This document shows positions 1 to 6,873 of a stretch of 44,505 nucleotides of DNA, piece by piece; the stretch's first letter is position 1, and each line of letters opens with the position of its first letter. Location of the stretch: contig JARRNT010000011.1 in the NCBI GenBank assembly GCA_037384645.1, positions 1-44,505 of the forward strand, in the 5' to 3' direction. A program made the translations under genes and the position numbers. Under the pieces are notes generated by a model. It saw only the letters and a list, made by a program, of their open reading frames with translations. It made no database searches and was not told where the DNA came from. The stretch is from RI-92 sp037384645. Lineage in GTDB: Bacteria > Pseudomonadota > Gammaproteobacteria > UBA6429 > Thiohalophilaceae.

Positions 1-20
1 GTGAGTTTATGAATGGCCAT
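1..20 (-). CDS. Possible tyrosine integrase, first codons only (runs off left edge)
   Basis: Only the first six codons plus two bases are inside the window. They read MAIHKL and then AC, consistent with Thr. ATG is at 18-20 on the minus strand and follows a good ribosome binding site (GGGAGA, five bases upstream). This start resembles DUF4102-type tyrosine integrases, which often begin M-A-x-x-K-L-T. Six residues are weak evidence, so the call is an inference. If right, the gene marks the edge of an integrated island whose attachment site would lie between it and cbpM. Confidence 0.35.
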
Positions 21-52
21 CGTATCTCCCGCATTGGATATAGTTGAAGTAG

Positions 53-76
53 CGGTCCCCCAATCGGTCCCCCAAT
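53..76. repeat. Tandem 12-bp direct repeat
   Basis: The 12-mer CGGTCCCCCAAT occurs twice back to back (53-64 and 65-76). It lies just upstream of the putative integrase start. Short direct repeats in this position can be arm-type integrase or excisionase sites, but nothing here proves that. Confidence 0.6.
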
Positions 77-176
77 ATTCAAGGATTATACTGGATGATA
101 TGAGATCTGTTAAGAGTTAACTAATTGATAATTCAGATAATAAAGGACGGTACAGGATGTGGTTGGACGTAGTGTA

Positions 177-196
177 GGCGGACTCGCTCTCCGCCA
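177..196. repeat. Short hairpin, possible attachment-site remnant
   Basis: GGCGGA (177-182) pairs with TCCGCC (190-195) across a 7-nt loop. The stretch at 187-196, CTCTCCGCCA, matches the 3' end common to several tRNA-Ser genes, but the rest of a tRNA is absent. It could be the tRNA-like half of an integration site for the putative integrase at the left edge. The match is short and may be chance. I see no other feature in 77-292. Confidence 0.2.
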
Positions 197-292
197 AATA
201 CCACTGTAACCCTGTAATCGACAGTTTCGATCAATTTATGCGGCGAAACTTACAGACCCGTGATCGTGCCACGGCGCATCGGATTGCCTACT

Positions 293-601
293 TCATTTCT
301 CCAATGCCGCGATGCGCTGACGCAGTGCTTCCACTTCTTCCAGCAAATCCAGGGCCAGCGCCGCACCCGCAAGATTGATACCGAGGTCTGATTGGAGTCG
401 TTGCACAATGCGCACACGGCGCAGACAGTGGCCACGAAAACGCCAATGGCTTTGATCCGTGCCGACAGGTTCAATCACGCCTTCTTCCACCAGGCTCAGG
501 ATCCACTCCGCAGGCATGCCAGAGGCGCGACTCAGTTCGCCCAGGGTAAACTCGGTGGTGTCTTCCACAACGATGCCGGTCAGTATGGTTTGCGTCGTCA
601 T
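293..601 (-). CDS. cbpM: CbpM, chaperone modulator of CbpA
   Basis: A 102-residue protein of the CbpM family, which binds the J domain of CbpA and restrains its co-chaperone activity. Residues about 18-45 form a MerR-like helix-turn-helix (FTLGELSRASGMP, then a second helix). The C-terminus, about 84-102, is a leucine-rich amphipathic helix suited to dimerisation. The gene follows cbpA by three bases on the same strand, the usual cbpAM arrangement, so translation is probably coupled. Length is normal for the family. Confidence 0.88.
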   Translation of the reverse strand: MTTQTILTGIVVEDTTEFTLGELSRASGMPAEWILSLVEEGVIEPVGTDQSHWRFRGHCLRRVRIVQRLQSDLGINLAGAALALDLLEEVEALRQRIAALEK

Positions 602-604
602 CGC

Positions 605-1552
605 TTATACTCCCATGTCCGCTCTTGGATTAAACGCCAACTTGCTGGCCATTTCTTGATAGGCCGCCTTGGCCTCTTCACTAGTAGCAGGGGGCACCAC
701 CACACTCAGGGTGACATAGATATCACCGGGGGGGTTGCCAGGAATACCGCGGCCTTTCAGCCGCAGCTTGCTCCCGCTGTTTGCACCCGCCGGAATTTTC
801 AGATCCACGATGCCAGCGGGTGTCGGTGCCTTCACTGTTGCACCGAGTGCGGCTTCCCAGGGTGCCACGGGCAGTTGCATATGCAGGTCGCGGCCTTCTG
901 CACGGTAGAATGGATGCGGCTTGAAATGGATCTCCAGATAGAGATCACCTTGTGCACCTTGCCCCATACCAGGCGAACCCTGGCCCACGAGACGGATCTG
1001 TTGCCCTTCTTTGACCCCCTTGGGGATCTTCACGTTCAACGTACGATTGCTCAGGCGCACTTGGCCATGCGCGTCCAGCACCGGTGTCTGCAGACTGATA
1101 CTGCGTGTTGCGCCATGGAACGCATCTTCCAGATCGACGACGACCTTGGCATGATGATCCTCACCGCGGGCATTGAATGAAGAACGATAGCCGGTGTGCG
1201 CGCCATGCGCCTGCCGACCGAACAACTCTTCAAAGAAGTCACTGAAGCCGGCGTTGCCTGCATCGGTAAAACCACCGCCACGAAACTCAAAGCCGGAGTC
1301 CCAGTTCGGTGGGGGATGGAATTCCTGTCCGGTCTGATAGTTGGCGCCGAGGTGATCATAGGCCGCGCGTTTTTCCGGGTCTTTGAGGACCTCGTAGGCC
1401 TCGCCGAGTTCTTTAAAGCGTGCCTCTGCGTCTTTCTCTTTGCTCACATCCGGATGATATTTTCGTGCCAGTTTACGGTAGGCGCGTTTGATTTCATCCT
1501 GAGTTGCATTACGTTCCAGGCCCATGATTTTATAATAATCTTTATATTCCAC
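605..1552 (-). CDS. cbpA: CbpA, curved-DNA-binding DnaJ-class co-chaperone
   Basis: A 315-residue DnaJ homologue of the CbpA type. The J domain covers residues 1-70 and carries the HPD motif at 33-35, needed to stimulate DnaK ATPase. A Gly/Phe-rich linker (about 75-120) leads into the two C-terminal substrate-binding domains. There is no zinc-finger CxxCxGxG repeat, which separates it from DnaJ itself. The start is GTG at 1550-1552, preceded by GGAG. It is the first gene of a cbpA-cbpM operon. The family acts in the cytoplasm with DnaK and binds curved DNA in stationary phase. Confidence 0.93.
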   Translation of the reverse strand: MEYKDYYKIMGLERNATQDEIKRAYRKLARKYHPDVSKEKDAEARFKELGEAYEVLKDPEKRAAYDHLGANYQTGQEFHPPPNWDSGFEFRGGGFTDAGNAGFSDFFEELFGRQAHGAHTGYRSSFNARGEDHHAKVVVDLEDAFHGATRSISLQTPVLDAHGQVRLSNRTLNVKIPKGVKEGQQIRLVGQGSPGMGQGAQGDLYLEIHFKPHPFYRAEGRDLHMQLPVAPWEAALGATVKAPTPAGIVDLKIPAGANSGSKLRLKGRGIPGNPPGDIYVTLSVVVPPATSEEAKAAYQEMASKLAFNPRADMGV

Positions 1553-1613
1553 AGTCAGCTCCGTGTTATGGAATAGCTTTATGGCAAATCAACATTCGAG
1601 AGTATCAGTAATA

Positions 1614-1798
1614 TTAAACAGTAGTATTGCCCAATTCCACCACAACATGGTGTTCTCGGTGCTCATCCACCAGAGGGATTATGCCAGGCGTATTTATTTC
1701 GGTAGCGTCCATGACCACGTGGGTCAGTTGCTGCGACTTGTCAGCGCCATGCTTGATAGTGATGTGATAGACCGGGAAAGAACTTCATTGACCTGCAT
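1614..1798 (-). pseudogene. Possible short gene broken by a frameshift
   Basis: From an ATG at 1796-1798 the frame reads MQVNEVLS and soon stops. One base out of register, an open frame starting VYHITIKHG continues for about 52 codons to TAA at 1614-1616, with protein-like composition and the end HHVVVELGNTTV. Joined by a one-base shift near 1773 the two give a protein of about 60 residues. I do not recognise the family. It may be a decayed gene, a sequencing error, or chance. It lies between the divergent cbpA and desaturase genes, and the rest of 1553-1892 shows nothing clear. Confidence 0.3.
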
Positions 1799-1892
1799 CA
1801 AAATTCCTTATGCTTGCATATGGTATAGAAAAAGCAAAATGTAAAAACAAGGCAGAATCAGCATTGCTGGACATGATCGAGGCGCAGTCATA

Positions 1893-2951
1893 ATGCATAC
1901 GCAGACTTCCGATACAACCATTGTAACCAATCCACCCCCCGAGCCGGCCACCCCCGAACACAGTGCCGATATTCGCGTCGGACGAGAACTGTTCAACGCC
2001 ACGCTATCTTTTGTGGAAAAATCGGTCGCCAAGAGTTGGTGGCATGTGGGGTCGACGTTCAGCCTGATGATCGCCGTCCTCATCGGCGCCGGGATAGCCC
2101 CCTGGTGGCCAGTGCGCACAGCCCTGTCGGTGCTTGGGGCCTTGTTGATGGTGCGTGCCTTTATTACCTATCATGACTATATGCACGGGGCGATACTGCG
2201 CAATTCGCACCTGGCCTGGGTGCTGTTTCACCTGTATGCGGCTTTCGCACTCACCCCGCCACGATCCTGGAAAAAGAGTCACAATTATCATCACGGCCAC
2301 GTCGGCAAGATCAGTACTGCAAGTATCGGAGCCTTCCCGGTGATGACAGCAAAAATGTGGCGAGAGGCCTCGACGCAAGAGCGTTTGAGTTATCGACTGC
2401 AACGGCATCCACTGATCGTGGTACTCAGTTATCTCACCATTTTTGCTTACAGCATTTGCCTGCAGCCACTGCTGCGAGAACCCGGCAAGTATTGGGATTC
2501 GGCCCTGGCCCTGCTTGGCCATATCGGACTGATCGCCGGCCTGTGGCTGGTCGGCGGTTTCGCCACGGCCTTTTTCGTTGTCATCCTGCCGATGACCATC
2601 GCCTCCGCACTCGGCAGCTATTTGTTTTTCGCCCAGCACAGCTTCAAACGCATGCACATCATTACGCCCGAGGCCTGGACGTTCTATCGCGCCGCACTGG
2701 AGTCATCGAGCTACATGCGCCTCAACACGATCATGCAATGGTTTACCGGCAACATTGGCTATCACCACATCCATCATCTGAACATGCGTATTCCGTTCTA
2801 TCGCCTGCCCGAAGCCATGGCTGCCATCCCCGAGCTACAGACCCCGGTGACAACGACCCTGGCACCGCGCGACATTATTGCCTGCTTTAAATCCAGTTTG
2901 TGGGATCAGGACAAACACCGTATGGTCTCCTATCGTGAAGCGAGCAAGTAA
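1893..2951 (+). CDS. Membrane fatty acid desaturase
   Basis: A 352-residue integral membrane desaturase of the di-iron FA_desaturase family. The three histidine boxes are intact: HDYMH at 94-98, HNYHH at 130-134 and HHIHH at 291-295, with an extra His at 249. Hydrophobic segments lie at about 57-90, 108-120, 174-192 and 205-240, as expected for a protein that holds the iron centre on the cytoplasmic face. The family inserts double bonds into fatty acyl chains of lipids, often in response to cold. The exact substrate cannot be read from sequence. The gene appears monocistronic. Confidence 0.85.
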   Translation: MHTQTSDTTIVTNPPPEPATPEHSADIRVGRELFNATLSFVEKSVAKSWWHVGSTFSLMIAVLIGAGIAPWWPVRTALSVLGALLMVRAFITYHDYMHGAILRNSHLAWVLFHLYAAFALTPPRSWKKSHNYHHGHVGKISTASIGAFPVMTAKMWREASTQERLSYRLQRHPLIVVLSYLTIFAYSICLQPLLREPGKYWDSALALLGHIGLIAGLWLVGGFATAFFVVILPMTIASALGSYLFFAQHSFKRMHIITPEAWTFYRAALESSSYMRLNTIMQWFTGNIGYHHIHHLNMRIPFYRLPEAMAAIPELQTPVTTTLAPRDIIACFKSSLWDQDKHRMVSYREASK

Positions 2952-3024
2952 ACCGAATACCCCCAACGCTCATGTCCATCTTCCGGCATCCCTGTGCCAC
3001 GCCGTGCCCAACCAACCTGTCTCA

Positions 3025-3201
3025 ATGGATATTTTTCAGCCATCTGGTAAGACAAAAGAGGCGTGCAAGATCAAACTGAAGGCCCGGCTGGCAGAGCGCA
3101 GAAAGCCCAGATTAACCTTTTCGCAGAAAAGACAAAATGCCGCTGCAGATATGCAAGTGAAGCATGGGCAGCTTGAAGTTGGAATTGCAAAAATAGACTA
3201 A
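3025..3201 (+). pseudogene. Decayed copy of the small coiled-coil gene at 12273
   Basis: This stretch aligns base by base with the start of the intact gene at 12273-12560. ATGGAT at 3025 is followed by an extra segment, then by AAAGAGGC and long matching blocks such as AAACTGAAGGCCC and GATATGCAAGTGAAG. The reading frame is altered: Lys/Arg replace the Gln/Trp-rich helix, and the copy ends at TAG around 3196, about half the length of the parent. It is best read as a truncated, diverged paralog. The remainder of 2952-3396 shows no gene. Confidence 0.6.
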
Positions 3202-3396
3202 GAAGGCGTGTGGTGACTGGTACTGCTTGTCGGCCAAAGCAAGAAGAGATGGCGTAATCGTAATCTGTCCGGTTTATATCCTGTTTTCTTGATCAAGGAC
3301 ATTGTAGGAAGAGGGTGGCAAGTCTAAAGTGCGCGTAGCTATCGCATATCGTTGGCGGCCATGCAATATATTAACGATTTCATCAGGAACTCTAAC

Positions 3397-4164
3397 ATGC
3401 TAAAAATCCGCTATATTTTCATTGTGCTGGGGTTACTGCTGTACTCAGCGACTTCATCTGCTGATGTGAGCATCAGGATTGGAACGCCACATGTGAGCAT
3501 CGGAATCAACCTGCCGGCGTATCCGGAACTTGTTCCTGTGCCAGGCTATCCGGTCTACTACGCACCACGCATGCAGGCGAATTACTTCTTTTATGACGGC
3601 ATGTACTGGGTTTACCAGAGCGATAACTGGTATGCCAGCTCCTGGTACAATGGTCCCTGGCAATTGGTTGAGCCAGCTTATGTGCCGGTTTTTATCTTGC
3701 GGATTCCGGTGCGCTACTATCGGCGGCCGCCCGTGTATTTCCATGGCTGGCGCCCTGACGCGCCGCCACATTGGGGTCAGCACTGGGGACCTGGTTGGGA
3801 GCAGCATAGACGCGGCTGGGATAAATGGGACCACAGAACAATCTATAAGCCGGCACCGCTACCTACATACCAGCGGCAGTATTCAAAAGACAGATATCCT
3901 CGAAAACTGGAGCGACAGCAAAAACTTCAGACACAGCATTATCGTTATCAGCCGCGTGACCCTGTAGCGCGGCAATACTATCAGGAACGTGCAGCCCCAC
4001 AACATAAACGCAATGAAGTTCAAGATCGCAGACAGCAACAAAATCAAGACCGGCGTAAGCAACAGAGCCCAGGATCGCGGGGTCGGGGAAACAAACAACA
4101 GGACAAAAACGTTGAGCGCAAATCAAAAGGTAAGCGAGGCCAGGATCGGGGGCGCGATGAATAA
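3397..4164 (+). CDS. Secreted aromatic/basic protein of unknown function
   Basis: The chosen ATG at 3397 follows AGGA and begins a clear signal peptide (MLKIRYIFIVLGLLLYSATSSA, cleavage near residue 22); a further in-frame ATG lies upstream at 3361. The mature protein is about 230 residues. Its first half is rich in Tyr, Trp and Pro (motifs such as MYWVYQSDNWY and GPGWEQHRRGW). Its second half is a low-complexity Gln/Arg/Lys tail. Proteins of this kind are common in environmental proteobacteria as hypothetical exported proteins. A cell-envelope or nucleic-acid/polyanion-binding role for the basic tail is a guess. Confidence 0.75.
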   Translation: MLKIRYIFIVLGLLLYSATSSADVSIRIGTPHVSIGINLPAYPELVPVPGYPVYYAPRMQANYFFYDGMYWVYQSDNWYASSWYNGPWQLVEPAYVPVFILRIPVRYYRRPPVYFHGWRPDAPPHWGQHWGPGWEQHRRGWDKWDHRTIYKPAPLPTYQRQYSKDRYPRKLERQQKLQTQHYRYQPRDPVARQYYQERAAPQHKRNEVQDRRQQQNQDRRKQQSPGSRGRGNKQQDKNVERKSKGKRGQDRGRDE

Positions 4165-4300
4165 ACACAAGGCGGGATTGCAGGAATACTGCTGAATGTC
4201 TATTGGAGTGAACTATTGTTAGAAAGGGAAATCGAAATATGCGATATCCACATTGGGGCGAAAATCATCAAGCGTGGCAGAATTAAAAGGAGCATGCAAC

Positions 4301-4672
4301 ATGAGTAGCAAGATGACGGATAAAGAAAAACTTTCACAGGTGTTTGGCATCCATAGCAGTGACGAAGTGGATACGTTTGACGCCTGGACCAGGGAAAGTG
4401 CCGAGAAAAAAGCTGAAACAATGGGCCTTACGCTCACCGACAAACACTGGGAAGTGATTAATTTTTTACGTGTTCTTTATCAGAATGTTGGCGCGCAAAT
4501 GCCTCCTGTTCATGAGTTGAGCCAAACATTGGAAGAGCGATTTTCCGAAGAGGGTGGACTCAGGTATTTATTTAAGCTGTTTCCGGATGGACCGCTCAAT
4601 CAGGGTAGCGTCATCGCCGGCGTCCCGGTACCTGATGATGCCAACGATTCGTCCTTTGGTTCAACACATTAA
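4301..4672 (+). CDS. DsrC/TusE-family protein lacking the redox cysteines
   Basis: A 123-residue protein of the DsrC/TusE/DsvC family. Family landmarks are present: the helical core with KHWEVINFLR, and the C-terminal block LFPDGPLNQGSVIAGVPVP. In DsrC the same region reads roughly ..GP..QACKIAG.P.P..C.., with two redox cysteines. Here the first is Ser (QGSVIAG) and the conserved C-terminal Cys is missing; the protein ends SSFGSTH and contains no Cys at all. It therefore cannot carry a persulfide or trisulfide. Cysteine-free members are thought to be regulatory. The start was chosen for AAAAGGAGC immediately upstream. Confidence 0.8.
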   Translation: MSSKMTDKEKLSQVFGIHSSDEVDTFDAWTRESAEKKAETMGLTLTDKHWEVINFLRVLYQNVGAQMPPVHELSQTLEERFSEEGGLRYLFKLFPDGPLNQGSVIAGVPVPDDANDSSFGSTH

Positions 4673-4794
4673 TGCAATGAATGAAAACCAAGTTAGATAA
4701 AACCGGCTTTTGCTAATTTGCGCAGAAAATTGGCCAATATCACTAATTCGTGAAACGGGTTTTACTTGCCATTTCATAGTCAGGTTTCATAATA

Positions 4795-6141
4795 CTATGT
4801 CTTTTCTTCCTCAACGCTCACAGAAGGCTCGGCTTTGAGTGCTTCGCGCACATCCGCCAGCCGCTTTGCGAGCCGGTCGCGATCATGCTTGGATTCGATG
4901 GTGCGACCGGCAACTTCAGCAAGCCACTGCATCTGTTCGTGGATTGCCCGGCGGCGGCGCGGGCTAATCGTAAGTTCGGTGAGGGTCTCCAGGGCACTGA
5001 GCATACGCGCCATGATGCCTACATTGCCTATGGCGCTACCCCGAATCTGGTCGAATGCCTCGACCAGTAATACTTCAAATGTCGGGGCTATGGTAATCAC
5101 GCGTAGTTCATCTCCTTCGTAGCGTAGCGATGCCGGAAATTTCAGGGAAGCCAGCTGCGTCAGAATTGCCATCAGGTAATCAATGCACATTATCGCCGTC
5201 GAGGTGTCGTTAACACCCGGTGAAAGTGCCTTCATGGCCATATCCACGAGCTGTCGGATACCATACGCCGGATCTTGATCAATGGTGCGATGGCGGCCTA
5301 CGCTGTAAGCCTTGTTAAGGGCTTCGATTGTCTCTTGATCCGGAGGATCTTCCAGCGCAAGCGATACCAATGCGGTATTTTTTACGACGAACGCGCCGAT
5401 ACCGCGTTCCATGCGCACAATGGTCTTCCTTTCCCGTGCCAGGCGCAGCAGCGCATCATTATCCACGTGCTGAATGTAGCCATTCATTTCTGCCGGCACG
5501 GTATGCCAGGTCCTCTCTGCCAGAGACTGGTGCACCAGGTCCTGGTCCTCATCTTCATCGGGTCCGTGTCCCAGTTTTTCCGGGAACAGCCGATTAATGG
5601 ATGCGATGGTATCCTGTGTAATTGATGCGATAATGCTGGAGGCCTGGATCGACGACGCGATGTGATGAATAAAGTAAACCAGTACAACGATGCCTACAAG
5701 TGCCAACACAAATGCGAAAAACACTGCCAGGCCCGGCACAAATACCACATCGCCACTGCGAATGGTTTTCAACACAACCAGGCAATAGGCGAAAACGCCC
5801 GCAAAGATCCCGAGCGTGACCTGCGTGACGCGGCTGCTCATGAAGTTTCCCAGGATGCGCGAGGTGTATTGGCTCGACGCCAGCGCCAGTGCCACCAGGG
5901 TCATGGAGAAGGTGATGCCCAGGACAGACATCATTGAACCCGCCAGTGTAGACATCATCTGGAGCGCACCCTCCGGCTCGGCGCCAAACAGGTGAGGCCA
6001 CTGAGCCAGCCATCGATCGCTCCCGACAGAATCAACTTCGATCAACAATACCGCGAGGGCTATGTTTGCTAGAAGGATCAAGGAAGGCACAAACCAGAAG
6101 CTTGATCGCAGATTGCCCCAGAGTTGCTTTAGCCTATTCAT
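4795..6141 (-). CDS. DUF2254 inner-membrane protein
   Basis: A 448-residue protein of the DUF2254 family. There are four hydrophobic segments in the N-terminal 170 residues (about 15-37, 60-90, 108-125 and 133-160), then a cytoplasmic domain of about 270 residues. The conserved family block around VDMAMKALSPGVNDTSTA is visible. Function is unknown. The C-terminus is charged and probably helical. The gene stands alone and converges on the DsrC-like gene. An overlapping Lys/Glu-rich end (SVEEEKT) is not diagnostic. Confidence 0.85.
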   Translation of the reverse strand: MNRLKQLWGNLRSSFWFVPSLILLANIALAVLLIEVDSVGSDRWLAQWPHLFGAEPEGALQMMSTLAGSMMSVLGITFSMTLVALALASSQYTSRILGNFMSSRVTQVTLGIFAGVFAYCLVVLKTIRSGDVVFVPGLAVFFAFVLALVGIVVLVYFIHHIASSIQASSIIASITQDTIASINRLFPEKLGHGPDEDEDQDLVHQSLAERTWHTVPAEMNGYIQHVDNDALLRLARERKTIVRMERGIGAFVVKNTALVSLALEDPPDQETIEALNKAYSVGRHRTIDQDPAYGIRQLVDMAMKALSPGVNDTSTAIMCIDYLMAILTQLASLKFPASLRYEGDELRVITIAPTFEVLLVEAFDQIRGSAIGNVGIMARMLSALETLTELTISPRRRRAIHEQMQWLAEVAGRTIESKHDRDRLAKRLADVREALKAEPSVSVEEEKT

Positions 6142-6544
6142 GGCGCAATACCTTTTGTTTACTACAGCATCGTGGTTTTCGCTGGTGTTCTACACTCTTC
6201 GGCCTGAGTGGCGCACAGGCAGGCGACGAAGATGAAAATGCAACCGGAAATATAAATCAACAGCAACAATGTTATGATATTGCATTTATGGTTTCGAAGT
6301 TCTTGACATAGATCATGAACAGACTTTCGGTATCTGCAAGAGCGTAGTGGTGCACAGCAGCAGTCAGCCATTTCCGTTAGTAGCAGGCAATTTACATCGT
6401 CCGTCGATCCCTGCTTCGCTTCAGGTGGCTTGGATTGGTTGCGATGGGATTCCATAATAAATATTTTCCTGTTTTGCTATGCCGCAGGTGCTGCGAGTGG
6501 CGAGATACAAGTTGTCAGATTCATGTCCACGGCACTATCTAAAG
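6142..6544. other. Intergenic region without a convincing gene
   Basis: About 400 bases between the DUF2254 gene and the antiporter relic. One minus-strand open frame (6162-6455, 97 codons) ends 20 bases before the DUF2254 start and has a single hydrophobic stretch near its end, but its upstream region lacks a clear ribosome binding site and the protein is not recognisable. I leave it uncalled. Promoter elements for DUF2254 must lie here but are not obvious. Confidence 0.5.
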
Positions 6545-6750
6545 ATTAGGAGAAGAATGCGGAGCCGCCGTCGTGCCGCTGGTCATCCGAATGACCCTGC
6601 CTACTGTCAATCACTGAATAAGGATCGAGAAGACTACCACGAAGTGGGTGAGGGTCAGTATCAGACTGCGTGAATTGGTGGCCGGCAACGACAATGCCAT
6701 CGCCACCGATATCGTACCTTGCGACTGCGCCTTCACCCGACGCCTCCAGG
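6545..6750 (-). pseudogene. Relic of a CPA1-family Na+/H+ antiporter (NhaP-like)
   Basis: The minus strand encodes ISVAMALSLP, then a short variable link, then THFVVVFSILIQ, a stop (TGA), then LTVGRVIR. This is the signature of the last transmembrane segments of CPA1 antiporters, whose consensus runs roughly LRGGISVALALSLP ... VVVFSILVQGLTIGR. The stop stands exactly where Gly is expected (GGA to TGA). The frame upstream of ISVA is scrambled and the rest of the gene is gone. Glycogen phosphorylase starts its 3' end 120 bases away. Confidence 0.7.
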
Positions 6751-6873
6751 CATGTAACGTAAGTTTGTTTGCTACGCTTCACGAATTACCTGCGGTCAAA
6801 TCTGATGCCATTCGAAAGTTCATATCCATCTACGTTTGCTCATCACACCTCTTCACACATCACCGTCATCGAA

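Noticed and set aside
177..196. Idea that the hairpin at 177-196 is part of a functional tRNA
   Set aside because: Only a T-arm-like hairpin is present; no acceptor, D or anticodon arm precedes it.
392..1180. 262-codon plus-strand open frame over cbpM-cbpA
   Set aside because: It lies entirely antisense to two well-supported genes and has no recognisable product.
6162..6455. 97-codon minus-strand open frame before DUF2254
   Set aside because: It has one hydrophobic stretch but no good ribosome binding site and no recognisable family; kept only as a note in the intergenic entry.
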